Assembly: GCF_002920615.1 (NCBI RefSeq)
Contig: NZ_PQSU01000016.1
Location: 1 to 64,000, forward strand
Length of the DNA stretch: 64,000 bases
Reading direction: 5' to 3'
Source: Streptomyces sp. Ru62
GTDB taxonomy: Bacteria; Actinomycetota; Actinomycetes; Streptomycetales; Streptomycetaceae
Made by a program: the position numbers and the translations under genes. The notes beneath the pieces were generated by a model. That model saw only the letters and a list, made by a program, of their open reading frames with translations. It did not search any database and had not been told where the DNA came from. Shown here piece after piece: positions 49,763 to 56,981 of this stretch; within the stretch, counting starts at the first letter, position 1; each line of letters opens with the position of its first letter.

Positions 49763-51137
49763 ACACCCCGATCCCGGCGCTCGCCCAGGGCAGATCCAGC
49801 AGCTCGGCCTCCTCGCCCTGCCGGGCCCCGCCCGGCGGTACGACGGCCAGCGCGTCGGCGGCGGCGACACCCCGGAGCATGGCGGGACCGTTGTAGTGCA
49901 ACGGCATGGCGTGGTCACCGCGCAGCACCACGGGGATGAGCCGGGTGTCGTGCGGGTGCCCGTGCACCGCCTCCCGGAGCGGCAGTGTGTACGGCTCGGG
50001 GGCGGGGTGGGCGGCGAGGGTCCGTAGCAGCGGTTCGGCGAGGGTGAGCAGGCCGGAGACGGCCGCGAGGGGGTTGCCGGGCAGGCCGACGAGGTGCTGG
50101 TGGTCCTTGGTGCGGGCCAGCAGCATGGGATGGCCGGGGCGCACCTTGACGCCATCCACGAGGAGTTCGGCGCCGACCCGTTCCAGGACCGGGTGGACGT
50201 GGTCGACGGGTCCGGCCGCCGTGCCGCCCGTGGTGACGATCAGGTCGGCGGCGGAGCGGGTGACCGCCTTCTGCAGGGCCTTGGCGTCGTCACCGATCCG
50301 GCGCACGGCGATGACGTCGGCGCCGAGCGCGCGCAGCCAGGGCGGCAGCATGGGGCCGAGGGCGTCCCGGATCAGCCCGTCGTGCGGCAGGCCCTCGGTG
50401 AGCAACTCGTCACCCAGGACGAGGACTTCGGCGCGGGGGCGGGGGACGACGGTGACCGTGTCGTAGCCGGCCGCCGCGGCGAGGCCCAGGACGGCCGGGG
50501 TGACCAGGGTGCCGACGGGCAGCAACTGGTCGCCGCTGCGGCACTCCTGGCCGCGCGGGCGGATGTCCTGACCGTGGAGCATCTCGTGGGTGGTGTGCAG
50601 GCGGCCCTGGGCGTCGATCCGGCCGTGCTCGGTGCGCAGGACGGCGGTGGTGTCGGCGGGGATGCGCGCACCGGTGGCGATGCGGACCGCCTCGCCGTCG
50701 GTGAGGGGTTCGGGCTGCGTGTGCCCGGCGAGCACGCCCTCCTCGCGCACCTGCCAGGGTCCGGGCCCGGCGACCGCCCAGCCGTCCATCGCCGAGGTGT
50801 CGAAGGAGGGCAGGTCGGTGAGCGCGTCGAGGGGCGCGGCCAGGGCCAGCCCGAGGGCGTCGCCGAGCGGCACGGAGACGGGGGCGCGGCGGGCACGGGA
50901 GCGCGCGGCACGCGCGGCGGCCTCCCGTGCCTGGGGCCAGGGGGTGGCCCGGTGCCGTTCTGCGGGCCGCGCACCGGGCGACTGGGCGGCCGGGGCGGAC
51001 GCCTGGCCCGCACCGCCGTCCGTGCTGTCGTCCCGGGGCTCCCTGTGGGCATCCCTCACGAGCGCCAGAGCCTCCTCGACGTCGAGGTCGTCGGTGTCGT
51101 CGGCGGACGCCTCGGCCCGGGTGCCGGGCGCGGTCAT
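49752..51137 (-). CDS. moeA: Molybdopterin molybdotransferase (MoeA-like)
   Basis: This is a 461-residue protein from ATG 51137, overlapping the upstream gene by 4 nt. After an acidic, Pro-rich N-terminal region of about 80 residues come the MoeA domains: PLGDALGLALAAPLDALTDLP, FDTSAMDGWAVAG (the catalytic Asp region), GARIPADTTAVLRTE, RPRGQECRSGDQLLPVG, VLVLGDEL and VTTGGTAAGPVDHVHPVL, then GLPGNPLAAVSG. It inserts molybdate into adenylylated molybdopterin. The common T.GD.L and SGG/TGG motifs are present, the latter as TTGGTA. Coupling to a MobA-like protein fits cofactor synthesis. Confidence 0.93.
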   Translation of the reverse strand: MTAPGTRAEASADDTDDLDVEEALALVRDAHREPRDDSTDGGAGQASAPAAQSPGARPAERHRATPWPQAREAAARAARSRARRAPVSVPLGDALGLALAAPLDALTDLPSFDTSAMDGWAVAGPGPWQVREEGVLAGHTQPEPLTDGEAVRIATGARIPADTTAVLRTEHGRIDAQGRLHTTHEMLHGQDIRPRGQECRSGDQLLPVGTLVTPAVLGLAAAAGYDTVTVVPRPRAEVLVLGDELLTEGLPHDGLIRDALGPMLPPWLRALGADVIAVRRIGDDAKALQKAVTRSAADLIVTTGGTAAGPVDHVHPVLERVGAELLVDGVKVRPGHPMLLARTKDHQHLVGLPGNPLAAVSGLLTLAEPLLRTLAAHPAPEPYTLPLREAVHGHPHDTRLIPVVLRGDHAMPLHYNGPAMLRGVAAADALAVVPPGGARQGEEAELLDLPWASAGIGVCFT

Positions 51138-52063
51138 CCGGCGTCCGGGGCGCTCGGGCCCCCGTTCCTCGCGTCCGCGCTGCTCCCACCGTTCTCTTCC
51201 TCCCAGCGCAGCGCCAGCGCGGCGGCCTTGCGCGCGGCCTCGGCGACGGCCTCGGGGCCGCCCTTGCCCTGGGCGGCGGCGTAGCCGACGAGGAAGGTGG
51301 TCAGCGGGGCGGCGGGCCGGGCCACGCCGTGCGCGGCGTCCCGGGCCAGATCGAGCAGGACGCCGGTGTCGACGTCCAGTTCGATGCCCAACTCGTCCTT
51401 GACTGCGGAGATCCATTCATCCAACACGGACCCATGCTCCCTGATGCGTGCCCTGGCCGTCGCGATGTCGTCCCAGGTGTCGCAGTCGAAGGAGGCGAGC
51501 GGGTCCGGGACGCGGGTGAGGCGCAGGGCACCGGTCAGCCGGCGCAGGGGCAGCCCGCCGAGGCCGCCGTGCGTGGCGGCGAGGGCGGTCAGCTCGCGGC
51601 GCAGGGCAGGGGTGCGGTAGGCGGCCACGAGCGGCTGGTCACGACCGTCGGCGTCGGTGAGCAGCGCGCCGTCCGCCCCGGTCTCCTGAAGGGCGGTCAA
51701 CAGCCGCCGGAGCGTGGACCGTTCGAGAAAGGGCAGGTCGGCGGAGAGGACGACGGTGTGCCCGGCGGTGGTGAGCCGCATGCCGGCCTCCAGCGCGGCG
51801 ACCGGTCCGCCGCCGGGTGGCTCCTCGCGCGCCCAGCGCACCGGGTGTGCGGTGGGCCGGGGCGCGGCCACGACGACGGTCGTACCGGCGTCCGCGCAGG
51901 CCGCGAGCACCCGGTCGAGCAGCGCGCGGCCCCCGACCCGGAGCCCTGGCTTGTCGGCCCCGCCGAGCCGCCGGGCGGCACCGCCGGCCAGCACGACGGC
52001 GTCGTACGGCGCGGGGGACCCGGGATCGGGGGTCCCGGGCGCGGCGGAAGCGGTGTCGGTCAC
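51134..52063 (-). CDS. MobA-like nucleotidyltransferase fused to DUF6457 domain
   Basis: This is a 309-residue protein. Residues about 20-210 form a MobA/GlmU-type NTP transferase: VVLAGGAARRLGGADKPGLRVGG, EEPPGGGPVAALEAGM, VVLSADLPFL and FDCDTWDDI. Residues about 215-290 match DUF6457 (LDEWISAVKDELGIELDVDTGVLLDLARDAAHGVARPAAPLTTFLVG). MobA attaches GMP to molybdenum cofactor; the fusion partner has no known role. The DUF6457 domain is often a separate small protein beside moeA/mobA in actinomycetes. Its stop overlaps the moeA start (ATGA). Confidence 0.9.
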   Translation of the reverse strand: MTDTASAAPGTPDPGSPAPYDAVVLAGGAARRLGGADKPGLRVGGRALLDRVLAACADAGTTVVVAAPRPTAHPVRWAREEPPGGGPVAALEAGMRLTTAGHTVVLSADLPFLERSTLRRLLTALQETGADGALLTDADGRDQPLVAAYRTPALRRELTALAATHGGLGGLPLRRLTGALRLTRVPDPLASFDCDTWDDIATARARIREHGSVLDEWISAVKDELGIELDVDTGVLLDLARDAAHGVARPAAPLTTFLVGYAAAQGKGGPEAVAEAARKAAALALRWEEENGGSSADARNGGPSAPDAG

Positions 52064-52123
52064 CCTCCGAGTATGTCCTGCCGGTTCCTCCTTCCGAACC
52101 TGTGTCTCAGAGGTGGCTGGGTC

Positions 52124-53554
52124 TCACAGGGTGCGCAGCAGCACCGCCGGCTGTTCCACGCAGTCCGCCACGTACCGCAGGAAGCCGCCCGCCGTGCCGC
52201 CGTCGCACACCCGGTGGTCGAAGGTGAGCGAGAGCTGGACGACCTGGCGGACGGCCAGCTCGCCCTCGTGCACCCATGGCTTGGGGACGATGCGGCCGAC
52301 GCCGAGCATGGCCGCCTCGGGGTGGTTGATGATCGGGGTGGAGCCGTCGACGCCGAAGACGCCGTAGTTGTTGAGCGTGAAGGTGCCGCCGGTGAGTTCC
52401 CCGGGGGTCAGCGTCCCGGTGCGCGCCGCCTCGGTGAGCCGGGCGAACTCCGCGGTCAGGGATTCGGCGTCACGCGCGTGGGCGTCCCGGACGACCGGCA
52501 CGACCAGGCCGCGTTCCGTCTGCGCGGCGAACCCGAGGTGCACCTGGTCGAGCCGGACCACCTCGCGGGCCTCGGTGTCGACGAAGGAGTTCAGCTCGGG
52601 GAACCGGCCGAGGCCGGCCGTGCAGATGCGGGCGAGCAGGGCGAGGAGGGAGATCTTCGGGCCGCCGGCCGCGTTCATCGCGGCGCGGGCACGCATGAGT
52701 TCCGTCGCGTCGGCGTCGACCCAGCAGGTCGCGTCCGGGATCTCCCGGCGGCTACGGGAGAGCTTGTCGGCGACGGCGCCGCGCACGCCCTTGAGCGGGA
52801 TCCGGGTGCCGCCCTGCGCGACGGGCGCCGCGGGGGGCCGTACGACCGGCTCCTCGGCCGTGCGGACCGGTGCCGCCCCTGCCCGCAGCGCGTTCTCGAC
52901 GTCCGCCCGCAGGATGAGCCCGTCCGGCCCCGACCCGGCCAGCCGCCTCAGGTCGACGCCGTTGTCGCGGGCGAGCTTGCGCACGAGGGGGGAGATCACG
53001 GGGACCGGGCCCTCGGTGGGAGCGGCGGTGGGTGTGGTCGGCACAGCGGTGGGCGAGGCGGGTGCCGCCACCGCCGGTGCCACGCGCGCGGGGGCGTGGG
53101 CGTCGGCCCGGGCGGTCCCGCGCCGGGCGGCCCGCCCGTTGACCGGGGCTCCGGTCGGCGCCGCCTGACCGTCGCCGTCGGCCCCGCGCCGGACGCTCTG
53201 TCCGTCGACCGCGGCCGTGCCCGCCCGCACCCGGCGCCGGCGTGCCGCCGGGGCCTGGGTGCCGTAACCCACCAGCACGTTGCCGGAGCCCTCCGGCTCC
53301 GGTGCCCGTTCGCCCACGGCCACCGTCAGGAGCGGGGCGCCGACGGGCAGTTCGGTGCCCTCCTCGCCGAAGCGGGCGGTGACCACGCCGCCGTACGGGC
53401 AGGGCACCTCGACCATCGCCTTGGCCGTCTCGACCTCGACCACCGGCTGGTCCACGGCGACCACGTCACCGACCTGCACCAGCCAGCGGACGATCTCCGC
53501 CTCGGTGAGCCCTTCACCGAGGTCGGGCAGCTTGAACTCCAGCACCTGAGCCAT
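52124..53554 (-). CDS. bkdC: 2-oxoacid dehydrogenase E2, operon 2
   Basis: This is a 476-residue protein from ATG 53554, sharing one base with the E1 beta stop (TGATG). The lipoyl domain has K45 in VETAKAMVEV. A long Ala/Pro/Arg linker precedes the E1/E3-binding domain (ISPLVRKLARDNGVDLRRLAGSGPDG), and the acyltransferase domain ends with LTFDHRVCDGGTAGGFLRYV (catalytic His and Asp). It is paralogous to the E2 at 36921-38309. The linker is longer and more basic here (RRRRVRAGTAA; NGRAARRGTARAD). It is the last of three coupled genes. No E3 lies nearby, so a shared lipoamide dehydrogenase is assumed. Confidence 0.94.
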   Translation of the reverse strand: MAQVLEFKLPDLGEGLTEAEIVRWLVQVGDVVAVDQPVVEVETAKAMVEVPCPYGGVVTARFGEEGTELPVGAPLLTVAVGERAPEPEGSGNVLVGYGTQAPAARRRRVRAGTAAVDGQSVRRGADGDGQAAPTGAPVNGRAARRGTARADAHAPARVAPAVAAPASPTAVPTTPTAAPTEGPVPVISPLVRKLARDNGVDLRRLAGSGPDGLILRADVENALRAGAAPVRTAEEPVVRPPAAPVAQGGTRIPLKGVRGAVADKLSRSRREIPDATCWVDADATELMRARAAMNAAGGPKISLLALLARICTAGLGRFPELNSFVDTEAREVVRLDQVHLGFAAQTERGLVVPVVRDAHARDAESLTAEFARLTEAARTGTLTPGELTGGTFTLNNYGVFGVDGSTPIINHPEAAMLGVGRIVPKPWVHEGELAVRQVVQLSLTFDHRVCDGGTAGGFLRYVADCVEQPAVLLRTL

Positions 53555-54558
53555 CAGCCCTCGGCCTCCCACTGCAGCCGGGCCACGGCGTCCAGAATGC
53601 GGTCGACGCCGGGCAGGTGGTGCCGCTCCAGCATGGGCGGCGGGTACGGGATGTCGAACCCGGCCACGCGCAGCACCGGCGCCTCCAGGTGGTGGAAGCA
53701 GCGTTCGGTGACGCGGGCCGCGATCTCGCCGCCCGGTCCGCCGAACCCGGTGGACTCGTGGACGACGACGGCGCGCCCGGTGCGCCGGACGGACGCGCAG
53801 ACCGTCTCGTCGTCGAACGGCACCAGGGAGCGCAGATCGACGACCTCCAGGTCCCAGCCCTCGGCCTGGGCGGCCTCGGCGGCCTCCATGCAGACCGGCA
53901 GCGAGGGGCCGTAGGTGATGAGCGTGGCGCTGCGGCCGGTCCGGCGGACCACGGCCCGGCCGATGGGCTCGACGTCCGTCGGCTGCTCGGGGTTCCAGCT
54001 GTCCTTGGACCAGTACAGCCGCTTGGGCTCCAGGAAGACGACCGGGTCGTCGGAGGCGATGGCCCGGCGCAGCAGCCCGTAGGCGTCGGCGACGGTGGCG
54101 GGGGTGACGACGTGGAGCCCGGGCGTCGCCATGTAGTAGGCCTCGGAGGAGTCGCTGTGGTGCTCGACGCCGCCGATGCCGCCGCCGTAGGGGATGCGGA
54201 CGGTGATCGGCAGGGGCATCCTGCCGCGCGTGCGGTTGCGCATCCGGGAGACATGGCTGACGAGCTGCTCGAACGCCGGGTAGGCGAAGGCGTCGAACTG
54301 CATCTCCACCACGGGCCTGAGGCCGTACATGGCCATGCCGACGGCGGTGCCGAGGATGCCGGCCTCGGCGAGGGGGGTGTCGGTGCAGCGGTCCTCGCCG
54401 AACTCCTTGGCGAGCCCGTCGGTGACGCGGAAGACCCCGCCGAGGGTGCCGACGTCCTCGCCCATGACGTGCACGGTCGGGTCGGCGGCCATCGCGTCGC
54501 GCATCGCGCGCGTGAGGGCCTGTGCCATGGTGGCGGGCTTGACGGCGACGGTGGTCAT
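53554..54558 (-). CDS. bkdB: 2-oxoacid dehydrogenase E1 beta, operon 2
   Basis: This is a 334-residue protein from ATG 54558, overlapping the E1 alpha stop by 4 nt. It has the same motifs as its paralogue: VMGEDVGTLGGVFRVTDGLA, VRIPYGGGIGGVEHHSDSSEA, FLEPKRLYW and VVVHESTGFGGPGGEIAARV. With E1 alpha it decarboxylates branched-chain 2-oxo acids. The paralogous pair is clearly related but diverged, so the duplication is old rather than recent. Confidence 0.95.
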   Translation of the reverse strand: MTTVAVKPATMAQALTRAMRDAMAADPTVHVMGEDVGTLGGVFRVTDGLAKEFGEDRCTDTPLAEAGILGTAVGMAMYGLRPVVEMQFDAFAYPAFEQLVSHVSRMRNRTRGRMPLPITVRIPYGGGIGGVEHHSDSSEAYYMATPGLHVVTPATVADAYGLLRRAIASDDPVVFLEPKRLYWSKDSWNPEQPTDVEPIGRAVVRRTGRSATLITYGPSLPVCMEAAEAAQAEGWDLEVVDLRSLVPFDDETVCASVRRTGRAVVVHESTGFGGPGGEIAARVTERCFHHLEAPVLRVAGFDIPYPPPMLERHHLPGVDRILDAVARLQWEAEG

Positions 54559-55718
54559 CGGGCGCCGCCTTCCGGGGCGCCGGGCTCGCCGTGCTGCTCC
54601 TGCTCGGCCTCCAGCTCGGCCCGCAGCAGGGCGCGCTGCTCGCGCAGTTGGGAGGTGGTCTCGGCGTAGACGTGGTCGAAGAGGTCCATCGGGTCGAGCT
54701 CGGGGTCCTGGTTCATGCGTTCGCGCAGGGAGGCGGCCATCGTCTCGGCGTCCTGGCGGGCCGCCTCGATGCCGGCGTCGTCCAGCAGTCCGCGCGTGGT
54801 CAGTTCGCGCTCCAGCAGCTCGATGGGATCGTGGGCGCACCAGGCCGCGACCTCGGCCTCACCCCGGTAGCGGGTGGCGTCGTCGGCGTTGGTGTGGGCG
54901 TCGACGCGGTACGTCACCGCCTCCACCAGGGTCGGGCCGCCGCCCGCGCGCGCGTGCCGTACGGCGTCGCTGAGGACCTCGTGCACGGCCGCGGCGTCGT
55001 TGCCGTCGACCAGCCGGCCCGGCATGCCGTACCCGACGGCCTTGTGGGCCAGGGAGGGCGCGGCGGTCTGCTTGGCGAGCGGTACGGAGATGGCGAAGCC
55101 GTTGTTCTGCACGAGGAAGACGACCGGTGCCTGCCAGACGGCGGCGAAGTTCAGCGCCTCGTGGAAGTCGCCCTCGCTGGTGCCGCCGTCGCCGACCATG
55201 GCCAGCGCGACCACGTCGTCACCCTTGAGGCGGGCGGCGTGGGCGAGGCCGACGGCGTGCGGGAGCTGGGTGGCGAGCGGGGTGCTCAGCGGGGCCACCC
55301 GGTGGGCGTAGGGGTCGTAGCCGCTGTGCCAGTCGCCGCGCAGCAGGGTGAGCGCCTCGGCGGGTTCCACGCCCCGGGCGACGACGGCGAGCGTGTCGCG
55401 GTAGCTGGGGAAGAGCCAGTCGCGCTCGTCCAGGGCCAGGGCGGCGGCGATCTCGCAGGCCTCCTGGCCGGTGCTGGACGGGTAGACGGCGAGCCGGCCC
55501 TGCTTGGTGAGGGCGGTGGCCTGTGTGTTGTACCGGCGCCCGCGCACCAGCTCGGTGTACAGCCGGCGCAGCAGTCCGGGGTCGGCCTTGCCGGCCGCCT
55601 CGGTGCCGAGGACGCGGTAGGGCTCGGCGTCGGGCAGCAGCGGCGCGGCGTCCATCCGGGGCTGCCAGGCGGGCGGCGGCGATGGCCGGTACGCGCCCCG
55701 CTGCTCCAGAACCGTCAT
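54555..55718 (-). CDS. bkdA: 2-oxoacid dehydrogenase E1 alpha, operon 2
   Basis: This is a 387-residue protein from ATG 55718 with GAGGAGG upstream. The thiamine-diphosphate motif runs from MVGDGGTSEGDFHEALNFAA to VQNNGFAIS, with VYPSSTGQEACEIAAALAL and YRVDAHTNADDATRYRGEAE further on. The Thr/Gly tail of the first E1 alpha is missing; instead there is a short Pro-rich N-terminus and a Glu/Gln-rich C-terminal helix (LLRAELEAEQEQHGE). It is divergent from an Lrp-type regulator, the usual bkdR arrangement. A TetR-type operator lies in the shared spacer. Confidence 0.95.
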   Translation of the reverse strand: MTVLEQRGAYRPSPPPAWQPRMDAAPLLPDAEPYRVLGTEAAGKADPGLLRRLYTELVRGRRYNTQATALTKQGRLAVYPSSTGQEACEIAAALALDERDWLFPSYRDTLAVVARGVEPAEALTLLRGDWHSGYDPYAHRVAPLSTPLATQLPHAVGLAHAARLKGDDVVALAMVGDGGTSEGDFHEALNFAAVWQAPVVFLVQNNGFAISVPLAKQTAAPSLAHKAVGYGMPGRLVDGNDAAAVHEVLSDAVRHARAGGGPTLVEAVTYRVDAHTNADDATRYRGEAEVAAWCAHDPIELLERELTTRGLLDDAGIEAARQDAETMAASLRERMNQDPELDPMDLFDHVYAETTSQLREQRALLRAELEAEQEQHGEPGAPEGGAR

Positions 55719-55774
55719 GACGGCACCTCCTCGTGGGGGTGGCTACGGGAGGCGCGTCGCCTGTGACTCGCCTC

Positions 55775-55792
55775 ACCAACCGATTGTTCGGT
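55775..55792. promoter_or_regulatory. TetR/PaaR-type operator, copy 1
   Basis: ACCAACCGATTGTTCGGT matches copy 2 (ACCGACCGATCGTTCGGT at 58545) at 16 of 18 positions. It lies between divergent bkdA (operon 2) and the Lrp gene, 57 nt before the bkdA start codon. Confidence 0.6.
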
Positions 55793-55820
55793 CGTCGGCA
55801 CATTTTGGCTACAGGTGCCT

Positions 55821-55854
55821 CCAGGCTGTGGACAAACGGTTCTCCACAGCCTGG
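55821..55854. promoter_or_regulatory. 34-bp palindrome with two head-to-head DnaA-box-like motifs
   Basis: CCAGGCTGTGGA (55821-55832) is perfectly inverted at 55843-55854, with a 10-nt centre. The arms contain TTGTCCACA (complement of 55827-55835) and TTCTCCACA (55840-55848). It lies 19 nt before the Lrp start codon, so it may be the Lrp operator, an attenuator hairpin or a DnaA site. Confidence 0.6.
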
Positions 55855-55872
55855 AATGACAGCAGGACGTCC

Positions 55873-56391
55873 ATGGCGAGGAAGCGGGGGGACATGGGAG
55901 CTGAACAAATGGCCGCCGGGCCGCAGGACGGCGCCGTGCCGCCGCCGCGCCCGCTGGACGCCATCGACCAGGACATCCTGAAGATCCTCCAGGCGGACGG
56001 CCGGGCCTCGATACGGTCCGTCGCCGAACGCGTCCACGTCTCGCGCGCCAATGCCTACGCGCGTATCAACCGGCTCGTCGAGGACGGGGTGATCCGGGGC
56101 TTCAGCGCGCGCGTGGACCACGAACGGGCGGGACACGGCACATCGGCGTACATCACGCTGAAGATCGTCCAGAACAGCTGGCGCACGGTCCGCGAGCAGC
56201 TCAGGCAGCTGCCCGGCGCCTCCCACATCGCTCTGGTGGGCGGCGACTTCGATGTGCTGCTGCTGGTGCACACACCCGACAACCGGGCGCTGCGCGAGCT
56301 GGTGCTGACCCGGCTCCAGGCGATCCCCGAGGTGCTCAGCACCCGCACGCTGCTGGTGTTCGAGGAGGAGGACCTGGAGCCGGAGGGCTGA
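55873..56391 (+). CDS. bkdR: Lrp/AsnC-family regulator, likely BkdR
   Basis: This is a 172-residue protein from ATG 55873 (AGGA 7 nt upstream; ATGs at 55894 and 55909 are also possible, the latter with GGGAG). The HTH is LDAIDQDILKILQADGRASIRSVAERVHVSRANAYARINRL. The RAM effector domain follows (AYITLKIVQNSWRTVREQLRQLPGASHIALVGGDFDVLLLVHT). Lrp-type regulators beside bkd operons respond to branched-chain amino acids. It converges with the TetR gene, 2 nt between stop codons. Confidence 0.9.
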   Translation: MARKRGDMGAEQMAAGPQDGAVPPPRPLDAIDQDILKILQADGRASIRSVAERVHVSRANAYARINRLVEDGVIRGFSARVDHERAGHGTSAYITLKIVQNSWRTVREQLRQLPGASHIALVGGDFDVLLLVHTPDNRALRELVLTRLQAIPEVLSTRTLLVFEEEDLEPEG

Positions 56392-56393
56392 GG

Positions 56394-56981
56394 TCAGTCC
56401 TGGCGCAGCCCCGAGAAGACCAGCCGGACGACGGCGTCGGCCACCTCCTGCCCGCTCGCGCCCCGCGCGTCCGGCCGGTACCACTCCACGATCGAGTTGA
56501 TCATCCCGAAGACCAGCCGGGTGGCCAGGCGGACCTCCACGTCGCCGCGTACGTCCCCGTCGGCCGCCGCCGCCTTCAGCAGCTCGGCGACCCGGTGGTC
56601 GAAGTCGCGGCGCCGCTCCAGCGCCCAGCGCTCGGTCTCGGTGTTGCCGCGCACGCGCAGCAGCAGCGTCACATAGGGCAGCTCGGCTATGAGCACCTCG
56701 ACCATGCGGCGTACGACGTGCTCCAGCCGTCCGGCCGGACGCCCCGCGCGCGCGTGCTCCTCCTCCAGGATGGCGAACAGGCCGTCCAGGGCGCGGCTGA
56801 CGGCCCGGCGCAGCAGCTCCTCCTTGCCGCTGACGTGGTGGTATATCGACGACTTGGAGATGCCGGCCGCCTTGGACAGGTGCTCCATGGAGGTGCCGTC
56901 GTAGCCGCGCTCGTTGAAGACGCGTACGGCGACGGAGAGCAGCGTCTCGGGCGTGTAGGTGTCGCGCTTGGCCGTGGTCAT
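56394..56981 (-). CDS. TetR regulator, PaaR-like
   Basis: This is a 195-residue protein from ATG 56981, overlapping the paaH stop by 4 nt. HTH: LLSVAVRVFNERGYDGTSMEHLSKAAGISKSSIYHHVSGKEELL. The C-terminal ligand-binding region includes FGMINSIVEWYRPDARGASGQEVAD, a TetR_C signature seen in acyl-CoA- and PaaR-type repressors. PaaR proteins are relieved by phenylacetyl-CoA. Three copies of an 18-bp palindrome in this window, one in the promoter driving paaH and this gene, suggest autoregulation plus control of paaN, paaA and perhaps bkd operon 2. Confidence 0.92.
   Translation of the reverse strand: MTTAKRDTYTPETLLSVAVRVFNERGYDGTSMEHLSKAAGISKSSIYHHVSGKEELLRRAVSRALDGLFAILEEEHARAGRPAGRLEHVVRRMVEVLIAELPYVTLLLRVRGNTETERWALERRRDFDHRVAELLKAAAADGDVRGDVEVRLATRLVFGMINSIVEWYRPDARGASGQEVADAVVRLVFSGLRQD

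Noticed and set aside
36921..55718. Secondary-metabolite gene cluster based on the bkd genes
   Set aside because: No polyketide, peptide or terpene synthase, tailoring or export genes accompany them; they are core metabolism.
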